Shown here in pieces: positions 1 to 7,451 of a stretch of 8,302 bases of DNA; position 1 is the first letter of the stretch, and the number at the start of each line of letters is the position of its first letter. The stretch is from Propionibacteriaceae bacterium (GTDB taxonomy: Bacteria; Actinomycetota; Actinomycetes; Propionibacteriales; Propionibacteriaceae). The notes below the pieces were generated by a model that saw only the letters and a program-made list of their open reading frames with translations, searched no databases and was not told the origin of the DNA. Location: positions 1 to 8,302 of the forward strand of contig JAICEV010000141.1 in NCBI GenBank assembly GCA_025923975.1, written 5' to 3'. The translations under genes and the position numbers were made by a program.

Positions 1-74
1 ACATCGTTACCCCGCTGGGCGGAGCCGCGCAGCTGGCCAGGCTCGCCGCGCTCGTCGCCGTGCACTATTGGTGA
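1..74 (+). CDS. 3' end of an unidentified gene (5' truncated by the window)
   Basis: Reading from base 3, an open frame runs 23 codons to a TGA at 72-74 and ends in ...ALVAVHYW. Twenty of the 23 third positions are G or C, higher than in the other two plus frames, which suits a real high-GC gene. A GC-rich hairpin starts seven bases after the stop, as expected at a gene end. The tail is rich in Ala and Leu, probably helical, and too short to assign to a family. It could still be chance open frame. Confidence 0.42.
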   Translation, partial: IVTPLGGAAQLARLAALVAVHYW

Positions 75-80
75 TGGTCG

Positions 81-99
81 CGCCGCATCCGTAGCGGCG
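81..99 (+). terminator. GC-rich hairpin after the first stop codon
   Basis: CGCCGC (81-86) and GCGGCG (94-99) are perfectly complementary around a 7-base loop, seven bases past the TGA at 72-74. No T-run follows, so it is at best a GC-rich actinobacterial-type terminator or mRNA end stabiliser. A perfect 12-bp palindrome, CGGCGTACGCCG (95-106), overlaps its right arm and offers a competing fold. Confidence 0.33.
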
Positions 100-307
100 T
101 ACGCCGAGCGCGCATGAATCAAGGAATTGCCCACGAGATACCGAAGAGGTCGCAGAGCGCGCCGCCATGTGAGGGCAGAGCTATGGTCGACACATGCGCG
201 GCTTTCGACGCCGCAGGCCGTCCCCGGCCCCGGCAGTCGAGCAGCTTGGAGGGACGGGCCAGACGCTCGCCGGGCATACCGGCCCCCCAAGTGACCCGCA
301 GGCTGCC

Positions 308-709
308 ATGCGCCGGATCGCCGCAGAGGCGGTGATCCTTCAAGACGAGGCAGAGTCGGTCATTCGCGGCGCACGGGCTCGTGAGGGCCTTGGCTTCCTG
401 GCACCGCGTGGCGGACCGCTCGTACGCCGCTTCTTCAGCCTCCGGGAGTCGCTTCCGGGAGCATGCGAAGAGCCCGCCGATGAAGAGCGGCGCCGACAGT
501 TGGACGCGATCCTGCACCATCATGCCTTGGCAGTATGGGTGGCAATGGACCTGCTTGCTTGTGAATGGCGGTCTGAGAGAATCGCCCGCCAGCTCGATGC
601 ACTGGACGGTCTAGGGGCACCGGCTGCTCAGCTTGAGCAGCTCTATGCCGAGCTGGCGGGCCGGTCGACTGCGCGGGATACCGAAGCCATCAGAGCCTCC
701 GCTCGTTGA
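308..709 (+). CDS. Hypothetical helical protein, 133 aa
   Basis: I do not recognise this family. From the ATG at 308 the product is 133 residues, mostly charged and helical. There is a first helix (IAAEAVILQDEAESVIRGARA), a stretch GLGFLAPRGGPLVRRFF, then long amphipathic helices around DEERRRQLDAILHHHALAVWVAMDLLACEW and a C-terminal helix AAQLEQLYAELAGR. There is no signal peptide or clear membrane span, and the product should be cytosolic. The frame stays open upstream to an ATG at 194 (171 aa), but those 38 residues are low-complexity Arg/Pro/Gly and do not look like a folded N-terminus, so 308 is preferred. The ribosome site is weak (GCAGG at 298-302). It converges on the PHP gene. The overlapping minus-strand frame (119-523) is less protein-like. 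Existence is likely, function unknown. Confidence 0.55.
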   Translation: MRRIAAEAVILQDEAESVIRGARAREGLGFLAPRGGPLVRRFFSLRESLPGACEEPADEERRRQLDAILHHHALAVWVAMDLLACEWRSERIARQLDALDGLGAPAAQLEQLYAELAGRSTARDTEAIRASAR

Positions 710-720
710 ACGGCCCGCGC

Positions 721-753
721 GTACGTTTTCGATCACAAGGTCGCAAAAAGTAC
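721..753. terminator. Hairpin between convergent genes
   Basis: GTACGTTTTCGA (721-732) can pair with TCGCAAAAAGTAC (741-753) across an 8-base loop, giving about 11 pairs with one mismatch and one bulge. It starts 12 bases past the stop of the hypothetical gene and lies 71 bases past the stop of the PHP gene on the other strand, where a bidirectional terminator would sit. The A/T-rich stem and lack of a clean T-run weaken the call. The rest of the 115-bp gap holds a 10-bp direct repeat, CGATCACAAG, at 730-739 and 781-790. Confidence 0.35.
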
Positions 754-824
754 CGGTATCCGGCCCAATCCGTCCGTCTACGATCACAAGTGACGAAACG
801 AACCCTGGTGCGGACGCGACCACT

Positions 825-1664
825 TCAGCGATCCGCCAAGCGCCGCTGCATCTCGTCGAAGACCTCTGGGTCGGTCGTATTGCATCCAAGATCATGATCA
901 AGCTTGCCTGCGCCGTGGTAGTCGCTGGATCCGGTAGCGAGCAGTCCCAGGTTCGCTGCCAAAGCACGCAGCCGTTGCCGGGTCTCGGCATCATGATCTT
1001 GATGGTCGACTTCGATCCCATCCAATCGGTGATCACGGACCAGGGCCTCCAGCAGGCTCGGCGGCAGCACGTGCTCCCTGCCGCGTCCCCACGGATGGGC
1101 GATCACTGCTAGACCGCCCGCCTCGTGCACCAAGTCGATGCCGCGATCTACCTCGATGGTGTAGCGGTGTACGTGCGCTGGACCCCCATCGGCTAGGAAA
1201 CGGTCGAATGCCTCTTGTCGATCGCGGACATGACCAACCTGGATCAGCGCGTCAGCGATATGAGGGCGACCAACTGAGGGACTCTCGCCGACTTGGGCCA
1301 TCACCTCTGCCTCGGTTACGGGCACACCGAGCTCCGCCAGCTTTGCCAGCACGCCGGCCAGCCGGCCCAGGCGGCCGTCGCGCACCCGGGCCATCTCTGC
1401 GGCGAGGCCAGGGCTCGCAGGATCGGCGCCATACGCCAGCACATGCACGCTGTCGCCGTACCGCGAGCACGAGAGTTCCATTCCGCGTACCACATGGATC
1501 CCTACCCGTCCCCCCTCCGCTACTGCTTCATCAAGGCCGTCAAAGGTGTCGTGATCGGTCAGCCCGACGACGTCGAGCCCGACGGCGCGAGCCTTACGCA
1601 CGAGTTCGCCCGGCGTATCAGTCCCGTCAGAGATCAAGGAGTGAGTATGCAGGTCGATCCGCAT
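825..1664 (-). CDS. PHP-domain metal-dependent phosphoesterase (YciV/RnaAM-like)
   Basis: A complete 279-residue PHP protein. The metal-site motifs appear in the expected order: DLHTHSxxSDG (H6, H8, D13), GLTDHDTFDG (D37, H38), GMEL (E63), H74 in SVHVLAY, GRPHIA (135 is His), VIAHPWG (H190) and TGSSDYHG (D248, H250). This is the full PHP metal-ligand set, so the enzyme should be active and cytosolic. Characterised relatives of this length remove the 3' phosphate from 3',5'-nucleoside bisphosphates or act as 5'-3' RNA exonucleases (E. coli YciV/RNase AM). The exact substrate is inferred by family, not shown here. It is not the PHP domain of a DNA polymerase, because it stands alone. The ATG at 1664 begins directly at MRIDLHTH, the usual family start, although no clear Shine-Dalgarno precedes it. 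It lies 84 bp downstream of gdh on the same strand and may share its transcript. Confidence 0.93.
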   Translation of the reverse strand: MRIDLHTHSLISDGTDTPGELVRKARAVGLDVVGLTDHDTFDGLDEAVAEGGRVGIHVVRGMELSCSRYGDSVHVLAYGADPASPGLAAEMARVRDGRLGRLAGVLAKLAELGVPVTEAEVMAQVGESPSVGRPHIADALIQVGHVRDRQEAFDRFLADGGPAHVHRYTIEVDRGIDLVHEAGGLAVIAHPWGRGREHVLPPSLLEALVRDHRLDGIEVDHQDHDAETRQRLRALAANLGLLATGSSDYHGAGKLDHDLGCNTTDPEVFDEMQRRLADR

Positions 1665-1748
1665 ACGTTTAGGCCTATCACGCTGCCGGGAATGCTTGCT
1701 GGATTGCCGACCCGAGCACCTGCCGCAGGCGCGAGGCGCAGCGAAATC
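1665..1748 (-). other. Gap between gdh and the PHP gene
   Basis: The 84 bp between the gdh stop and the PHP start contain no strong terminator. The best inverted repeat is a 4-bp stem, CCTG/CAGG, around 1721-1731, and no T-run follows. No convincing -35/-10 pair is visible. Read-through from gdh into the PHP gene is therefore plausible but unproven. Confidence 0.4.
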
Positions 1749-4700
1749 TCAGGCTCTGGTAAGCAGACGACGCACGACCCGTAGACCTACCGACATCCGC
1801 GCGAGGTCCGCCCGGGCGCCGGTGATGGAACGCAATGTCTTCACGGATTCGGGTACGGCGACGTTTGACTTCTCCCAGCCAAGGACCACGTCGCGAGCAC
1901 TCTTGGTCGAGACGCCGTCGGTGTTGAGTACTTCTGCAGTGAGTTGGGCGTGCACTGCATGCAGGTCGTCACGCAAGGCAGCCCGCGCCATGGTCTGCCA
2001 CCGGTCATCCCGCGGTAGCTCGATGATGCGGGTAAGCAGCCGGTCGAGGCCGAGCCGTTGACCAAGGGTGAAATGCAGCTCCGCTACGTCTAATACATCA
2101 ACACCAGACTGTGCCGCAGTCTGCACGATGCTGAGTGCCGCGTACGACGGTGGCAACGCCGCGATCCCCGTCGCCAGCTCAAGCGGAACACCCGCTGCCT
2201 GATAGCTCTTGAGCCTCTGCTCGAGTGCGTCCTTCTCGCGTCCGGTCAAGATCTCAGCCAGGGCTTGCTGAACTGCGTGTACCCCGTCGGAGAACTGCGC
2301 AATCGCGGCGCCAATGTCGACCGGATGCGGCCGGTTGTTGACAAGCCAGCGAGTGACCCGCTCAACGAGGGTGCGCACGTCCATGCGCAGTGCGGTCTGC
2401 ATCTGCGCAGTGATCCGATGATCAAGTGCAGCAATGGCCTGATCAAGACGACCGGCTCCAAAGATGGCACGAGCAGCGACCTGCGCTCGGATGACATCTG
2501 CCGCCCGCGCGCCGGTCTCTGCCGACAGCCGGTGGAAACAGGTGATACCCGATTCGTTAACGAACTCGTTCACGACGACAGTGGCGATGATCTCCCGACT
2601 CAAGCGGTGCCTTCGCATCTGATCGGCGTAGCGTCGCCGCATCGCGGTCGGAAAGTATTCGATCAAGCGGTCCTCCAGATACGGATCATCTGGCAAGTCC
2701 GAGGCCAAGATCTCATCCTCGAGAACGATCTTGGTGTAGGCAAGCAGCGTCGCCAGCTCCGGCGAGGTCAGGCCCTTGTGGTTGCTCCGCCGGATCTCCA
2801 TGGCGTCGGTCGACGGCAAGAACTCGAGCTCACGATCCAGCAGCCCGCCACTCTCCAATCGCTCCATCCAATCTTCATGAACACCCGCCATGGATACCGA
2901 GTGGTACACCGAATTGGCCAAGGCCAGGTTTTGGTTGTAGTTGTCCGCGAGCACGAGTTCGGCGACCTCGTCCGTCATTGACGTCAGCAGCTTGTCGCGG
3001 TCTTCGGGTGCCAGCCGACCGGCGGCCACCTCTCCGGTCAACAGGATCTTGATGTTGACTTCATGATCGGAGGTGTCGACGCCAGCGGAATTGTCGATGA
3101 AGTCGGTGTTGATGCGACCGCCTCCTTCGGCATACTCGACGCGGCCAAGCTGGGTGAAGCCGAGGTTCCCGCCCTCCGCAACGCACTTGGCGCGTACCTC
3201 GCAGCCGTCCACGCGCACGCCATCATTCGCCTTGTCACCGACGTCGTCGTTGGTCTCTGTGATCGCCTTCACATATGTGCCGATGCCGCCGTTCCACAGC
3301 AGATCGACGGGTGCCTTGAGGCAAACCTTGATCAACTCAGCAGGCGTGAGTGCTTCGATCGACTTGTCGATGCCCAGGGCTCGCCGCATCTGCTCTGTGA
3401 TCACGATCGACTTCAAGGTGCGTGGGAACACACCGCCACCCTCGGATAACAGGGAGGCGTCGTAGTCCGCCCAACTCGAGCGAGAGAGCGCGAACAACCG
3501 CGCGCGCTCCTCCCAGCTGCGCGCCGGATCAGGCTGTGGATCCACAAAGATGTGCCGATGATCGAACGCTGCCACGAGCTTGATGTGCTTGCTCAGCAAC
3601 ATGCCATTGCCGAAGACGTCGCCGCTCATGTCGCCAATGCCTACGCAGGTGAAGTCTGAGCTCTGGGGGTCGACGTCCATCTCGCGGAAGTGCCGCCGCA
3701 CCGACTCCCAGGCACCGCGGGCGGTAATGCCCATGGCCTTATGGTCGTAGCCGAAGGAGCCGCCCGAGGCAAATGCGTCGCCCAGCCAGAATCCCGAATC
3801 GACCGAGATCTTGTTAGCTACGTCGGAGAAAGTGGCGGTTCCTTTGTCCGCTGCGACCACCAGGTACGGGTCATCAGTGTCGTACCGGACGACATCGGCT
3901 GGCGGAACGACTACCCCGCCGATGATGTTGTCTGTGACATCCAGCAGGCTGGTAACAAACAGCTGGTAGCAGGCAAGACCCTCGGTCAACCAAGCTTCGC
4001 GCTCTCGTGGATCCGGCAGGCGTTTGCAATAGAATCCACCTTTGGCGCCGACCGGGACGATCACGGTGTTCTTCACCATCTGGGCTTTGACGAGGCCAAG
4101 GACCTCGGTACGGAAGTCCTCGGCGCGGTCAGACCAGCGCACTCCCCCACGAGCGACGCGACCGTAGCGCAGATGGACACCCTCTACTCGCGGCGAATAG
4201 ACGAAGATCTCGAACTCCGGACGCGGCTCGGGCAGATCCGGAATCTGACGCGGCAGCAGCTTGTGGGCGATCGCCTGGCGGCCCGGAACGTAGAAGTTGG
4301 TTCTAATCATGCCCTGGATCACCGCCAGGAAGGACCGCAGAATTCGATCATGATCAAGGCTGGCCACGTCATTGAGGGTTCTCTTGATCTTGTCGACGAG
4401 TTCGGTGGTCGCTGCTGCCCGGGCCTTGACATCAAGGCCAGGCTTGGGGTCGAAACGAATCCTGAAAAGCTGCATCAGCTGCCGGGCGATGTCGACGTTG
4501 TTGCTCAGCGCCTGAGCAAAGTAGCTCTGGCTATAGGTGATACCGACCTGACGGAGGTACCGGCCGATGGATCGCAGCAAGCTCACGTCACGCCAGTCGA
4601 GATCGGCGCCCATCACCAGCGCATTAAACCCATCGGACTCACTGTCGCCGACGTAGGAAGCCGAAAAAGCCTCCATGAAGCGCTGTCGGGCCTGGAATGT

Positions 4701-6608
4701 CCAGCGGGTACGAACGGCTTCGGCGCCGCCGGGCACCCGCACACCGAAGTCGTAGATGAATGCCCGTTGATCGTTTTCCAGCGCAAGCTCGTACGGGCGC
4801 TCGTCAATCACGTCGACGCCAAGCAGCGAGAGATGCGGCAAGATCTTCGACAACGACAACGAGGCCTCGCGTCGGAAGATCTTCAGCCGCAGCTGCGCCT
4901 CATCGTCAGGGCGGTCGGGAACATACATCGCCATCGACATGCCGTGTACGTCCTCCAGGCCCAGCAGCGCAATGAGGTCCTTGACCACCTGCTGTGGGGT
5001 GTAGTCCTCCTTGTAGCCCTCGGGCAGCGCGCCCACCAACGATGCAAGCTGGTCAGCGTCGTCCAAGCGCACGAGCAGGTCGGCGAACTCGTCGTCCCAG
5101 GAGCGAGTCGCCAGCGTCAACTCCCGCTCAAGTAAGCGCACATCGACTTCGTCCCTGGCCTTGCCCGCTGGCATCCGAACCACCAAGTGAAGCCTTGCCA
5201 ACACCGACTCTGTGACACGCGCCGTGTACTCGACGGAGACTCCGCCTAGCGCGCGGACGAGGATCTCCTCCATGCGCTTGCGTACCGCAGTGGTGTAGCG
5301 GTCTCGTGGCAGATAGATCAAGCAGGAGAGATACCGCCCGTATGGGTCACACCGGACAAACATCCGGACTTGCCGACGCTCCTTGAGGTGCGCGGCCTTT
5401 TCCACGATCGCCGTAAGCTCAAGTAAGGGGGTCTGGAAAAGCTCATCGCGGGGATACGTCTCCAGCACGTCCATGATCGCCTTGCCACCATGGCTGGCCT
5501 CGTCATAGCCAGAGCGCTCGATCACCGCAGCAGCCTTCTGCCGGAGCACCGGCACCCTGGCCACGCTTTCTGAGTAGGCCGAGGACGAGAACAAGCCGAG
5601 GAAGCGCCGCTCACCGATGACTCGCTGCTCGCTGTCGAAGATACGAACGGCGATGTAGTCGAGATAGGCCGGTCGGTGTACCCGGGACTTCTTGTTGTCC
5701 TTGGTGATGATCATCAACTCAGGCTCGACATCGGGCAGTGGGACTGCATGGAACGTGCCTGGAGGGTCCTGATCTGGGCGCAGGATACCGAGTCCGGTTA
5801 CTGGGCGAACCTTGAATTGGACACCGGATTCGTCGCTCAGCACGTCGTATTCGCGGTAACCGAGGAAAGTGAAGTGGTTGGCATTCAGCCAGCTGAGCAG
5901 CTCGCAGGCAAGGGCGGCCTGCTCCTCATGACCTCGCATGAATGCCGGGTCTTTCAGCATCTCGATGGTCTCTTCAGATCTGGTGATCATTCTCTGCCAG
6001 TCTTCGACCGCTTCCTCGACCAACCGCAGAACCTCGAGCAGCCCATGTTCTAGATCGGAGACCAGAGCGTCGCGCCGGTCAGTACGGGAAGGAGGAAGGA
6101 TCTCCAGATGCATCCAGGATTCGGGAATGACGGTTGGATCGCGGTCGGCCTCGCTGGCACGGACAATGCCGTGCAAGTTCCCTTGAACATCGCGCTCGAC
6201 CAGAAACTGTGGATGGAACACCTCTCGGATGCTCCATCCCTGCCGCAACACCTCCATGGTGATCGAGTCGACGAGGAAGGGCCGGTCGTCGGTGACGATC
6301 TGTACCACAGTCGCGCCGCCGGCGGTCCAGCCGTCATCTTGCTGGCTCGGCGTTCGGATACTGATGACCGCGCGCGCGGAAGGCCGGTGCATCGCTGCTC
6401 TGTAGTGGCTTTCGACCAGGCCTAGGAGGTTCCCGACGCTGCGCTCGTCGACGTCGACTGCGTCAACATGCCGGAAGTAGTGATTGAGGAAGATCTGCAC
6501 AGCGTCCGGATCCTGACCAAGCTCGGCGGCGATCTTCGCCCCCCGAGCGGCTACCTGAGCGATCTTCTCGGTCTTCTCCTGCTCGAGCTCGACCTCGAAT
6601 GTAGTCAC
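1749..6608 (-). CDS. gdh: NAD-specific glutamate dehydrogenase, large GDH2 class
   Basis: This enzyme oxidatively deaminates L-glutamate to 2-oxoglutarate and ammonium with NAD+, linking amino-acid catabolism to the TCA cycle. It is cytosolic. At 1619 residues it matches the large bacterial class; the M. tuberculosis Gdh is of similar size. The first ~500 residues are the ACT-like regulatory part (for example RPFLVDSITMEVLRQG, 109-124). The catalytic core follows at about 800-1190: ARGGVRWSDR (819-828), the lysine cluster K841/K846 and VGAKGGF (K856), PADVV (D905, candidate catalytic Asp), the nucleotide loop GIGDMSGDVFGNG (991-1003), LLWNGGIGTYVKA (1104-1116) and EGGNLGFTQLGR (1145-1156). 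The last ~400 residues are the helical C-terminal domain. All key motifs are intact, with no frameshift. The start is GTG (6606-6608) with a weak GGACGG upstream. It is divergent from the DUF2505 gene and followed by the PHP gene. Residue roles are by family analogy. Confidence 0.96.
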   Translation of the reverse strand: MTTFEVELEQEKTEKIAQVAARGAKIAAELGQDPDAVQIFLNHYFRHVDAVDVDERSVGNLLGLVESHYRAAMHRPSARAVISIRTPSQQDDGWTAGGATVVQIVTDDRPFLVDSITMEVLRQGWSIREVFHPQFLVERDVQGNLHGIVRASEADRDPTVIPESWMHLEILPPSRTDRRDALVSDLEHGLLEVLRLVEEAVEDWQRMITRSEETIEMLKDPAFMRGHEEQAALACELLSWLNANHFTFLGYREYDVLSDESGVQFKVRPVTGLGILRPDQDPPGTFHAVPLPDVEPELMIITKDNKKSRVHRPAYLDYIAVRIFDSEQRVIGERRFLGLFSSSAYSESVARVPVLRQKAAAVIERSGYDEASHGGKAIMDVLETYPRDELFQTPLLELTAIVEKAAHLKERRQVRMFVRCDPYGRYLSCLIYLPRDRYTTAVRKRMEEILVRALGGVSVEYTARVTESVLARLHLVVRMPAGKARDEVDVRLLERELTLATRSWDDEFADLLVRLDDADQLASLVGALPEGYKEDYTPQQVVKDLIALLGLEDVHGMSMAMYVPDRPDDEAQLRLKIFRREASLSLSKILPHLSLLGVDVIDERPYELALENDQRAFIYDFGVRVPGGAEAVRTRWTFQARQRFMEAFSASYVGDSESDGFNALVMGADLDWRDVSLLRSIGRYLRQVGITYSQSYFAQALSNNVDIARQLMQLFRIRFDPKPGLDVKARAAATTELVDKIKRTLNDVASLDHDRILRSFLAVIQGMIRTNFYVPGRQAIAHKLLPRQIPDLPEPRPEFEIFVYSPRVEGVHLRYGRVARGGVRWSDRAEDFRTEVLGLVKAQMVKNTVIVPVGAKGGFYCKRLPDPREREAWLTEGLACYQLFVTSLLDVTDNIIGGVVVPPADVVRYDTDDPYLVVAADKGTATFSDVANKISVDSGFWLGDAFASGGSFGYDHKAMGITARGAWESVRRHFREMDVDPQSSDFTCVGIGDMSGDVFGNGMLLSKHIKLVAAFDHRHIFVDPQPDPARSWEERARLFALSRSSWADYDASLLSEGGGVFPRTLKSIVITEQMRRALGIDKSIEALTPAELIKVCLKAPVDLLWNGGIGTYVKAITETNDDVGDKANDGVRVDGCEVRAKCVAEGGNLGFTQLGRVEYAEGGGRINTDFIDNSAGVDTSDHEVNIKILLTGEVAAGRLAPEDRDKLLTSMTDEVAELVLADNYNQNLALANSVYHSVSMAGVHEDWMERLESGGLLDRELEFLPSTDAMEIRRSNHKGLTSPELATLLAYTKIVLEDEILASDLPDDPYLEDRLIEYFPTAMRRRYADQMRRHRLSREIIATVVVNEFVNESGITCFHRLSAETGARAADVIRAQVAARAIFGAGRLDQAIAALDHRITAQMQTALRMDVRTLVERVTRWLVNNRPHPVDIGAAIAQFSDGVHAVQQALAEILTGREKDALEQRLKSYQAAGVPLELATGIAALPPSYAALSIVQTAAQSGVDVLDVAELHFTLGQRLGLDRLLTRIIELPRDDRWQTMARAALRDDLHAVHAQLTAEVLNTDGVSTKSARDVVLGWEKSNVAVPESVKTLRSITGARADLARMSVGLRVVRRLLTRA

Positions 6609-6712
6609 GTCTACCGTCCGATCATCGTCACCGCACCTCGTTGTACGGCTACCTCCGACATTAACCCTTCAGGGCGCGCTTACTCAGTGTCCGGTAAGGC
6701 GGTGATGACATC
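6609..6712. promoter_or_regulatory. Divergent control region, gdh / DUF2505 gene
   Basis: These 104 bp must hold promoters for both flanking genes, but I cannot pick a convincing -35/-10 pair on either strand. A dyad CTTAC-N10-GTAAG (6679-6698) lies in its right part. A perfect 11-bp palindrome, TGATGACATCA (6703-6713), runs up to the first base of the DUF2505 ATG. Either could be an operator or chance. Confidence 0.4.
6696..6702 (+). promoter_or_regulatory. Ribosome binding site of the DUF2505 gene
   Basis: AAGGCGG lies 10 bases before the ATG at 6713. The same site is 19 bases from the second in-frame ATG at 6722 (residue 4), so it favours 6713. Confidence 0.5.
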
Positions 6713-7192
6713 ATGAGCGCCATGGATATCTCGAGCCGCCTTGACTTCGCTGCCCAGCCCAATGACGTGTACGCCATGATGACCGACCAGAAGTACCTCG
6801 AAGAGGTCTCCGTCGCCAGCGGATCGCTCAGCTATGACGTCTCAGTAGACGGCTCGACTACCAAGACTTCTCGAACCTTGCCGGCACCCGACACGGCGGC
6901 GAGGTTCACCGGACCTCAACTGACAGTCAACGAGGAAGTCGTCTGGGACGGCCCGTCATCCGATGGCTCGAGAAGCGGGGCTGTGACGATGACCGTGCTC
7001 GGCCAGCCAGTCACTTTCAGGGGCAGGCTCAATCTCTCGCCCGGCGGTCGCGGAAGCGTCGTGGATATCAGCGGGGAATTGAAGATCGCCATCCCGCTGC
7101 TCGGAAGGAAGCTTGAGGAGTCTGCCGCGCCAGCAGTCATGTCCGGATACCAAACCCAGCAAGAGGTAGGCGACCGCTGGCTCGCGAGCTGA
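6713..7192 (+). CDS. DUF2505 family protein (SRPBCC-like fold)
   Basis: A 159-residue protein of the DUF2505 type, common in actinomycetes and related to the SRPBCC/START-like ligand-binding fold. No enzymatic role is established for it. Visible family traits are an N-terminal strand then helix (DISSRLDFAAQPNDVYAMMTDQKYLEE, roughly 5-31), alternating strands in the middle with EEVVW (74-78) and a VTMTVLGQPVTFRGRLNL pair (91-108). A glycine turn leads into DISGELKIAIPLLGRKLEE, and a closing amphipathic helix ends QQEVGDRWLAS. There is no signal peptide or membrane span. It is divergent from gdh, and a shared role with glutamate catabolism is only a guess. Its stop is followed by a 259-bp gap with a long hairpin. 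The family call is from recognition of pattern and length, not a search. Confidence 0.82.
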   Translation: MSAMDISSRLDFAAQPNDVYAMMTDQKYLEEVSVASGSLSYDVSVDGSTTKTSRTLPAPDTAARFTGPQLTVNEEVVWDGPSSDGSRSGAVTMTVLGQPVTFRGRLNLSPGGRGSVVDISGELKIAIPLLGRKLEESAAPAVMSGYQTQQEVGDRWLAS

Positions 7193-7451
7193 TCTTGGGC
7201 CGACTTGACATTGGCCACGGCGCCTGCGGTTAGGGCGAGTACCGGAGCCACCAAGAGATGGGCGAGTAGTTGCTGGCCCCCTGACCAGCTCAGCGTAATA
7301 GCGGAGGTCGGCGGTTGGGCCGGCGCCAAAGGCTAAGACGCTTGAAGCCCAAGTTCCGCAAACTGGACTTCAAGGCGGACCCGCTACAAAACTTTGGCGC
7401 CAGCCCAACCGTTGGCCCTCGCGATCGTCGGTGTCGTCGCTGGCCGGCTAC
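7193..7451. other. Convergent gap between the DUF2505 gene and hsp20
   Basis: This 259-bp stretch lies between two genes that end towards each other. The first ~108 bp show no gene I can support: a minus-strand frame with a hydrophobic run (LLAHLLVAPVLALTAGAVANV) needs a TTG start inside the hairpin and overlaps the DUF2505 gene, so it is not called. The right half is a long inverted repeat, listed separately. Confidence 0.6.
7301..7422 (+). repeat. Long imperfect inverted repeat / large RNA hairpin
   Basis: The arms 7301-7331 and 7392-7422 are 31 bp each. Comparing one with the reverse complement of the other gives 25 of 31 identical, and the inner 20 bp differ at one place only (C7321 against A7402). 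All six differences are transitions. Read as a plus-strand RNA, four become G-U pairs, leaving 29 of 31 pairs; the minus-strand RNA would have four mismatches. The ~60-base apical region folds again: CTTGAAG (7341-7347) pairs with CTTCAAG (7368-7374), and inside it AGTT (7352-7355) with AACT (7361-7364). It may be a terminator for the convergent genes, a small structured RNA, or a miniature transposable element. I found no T-run and no target-site duplication. Confidence 0.7.

Noticed and set aside
119..523. Minus-strand frame of 134 codons over the hypothetical gene
   Set aside because: Cys/Arg-rich sequence without helix pattern; the opposite frame has clear amphipathic helices and better codon use.
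633..1112. Plus-strand frame of 159 codons overlapping the hypothetical gene and the PHP gene
   Set aside because: It runs across the end of one likely gene and antisense to the metal-binding end of the PHP protein. The composition is not protein-like and there is no ribosome site.
3690..5135. Plus-strand open frame of 481 codons
   Set aside because: It lies wholly inside the gdh catalytic and regulatory regions on the opposite strand, where every motif is intact. Its product shows no recognisable domain, and long antisense frames are normal in high-GC genes.
6916..7329. Minus-strand frame with a hydrophobic N-terminal run, possible membrane peptide
   Set aside because: Starts with TTG inside the long hairpin, has no ribosome site, and overlaps the C-terminal half of the DUF2505 gene antisense.
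7301..7422. Miniature transposable element
   Set aside because: The inverted arms fit, but no target-site duplication is visible at either edge and copy number cannot be known from one window. Kept as a repeat, not called as a mobile element.
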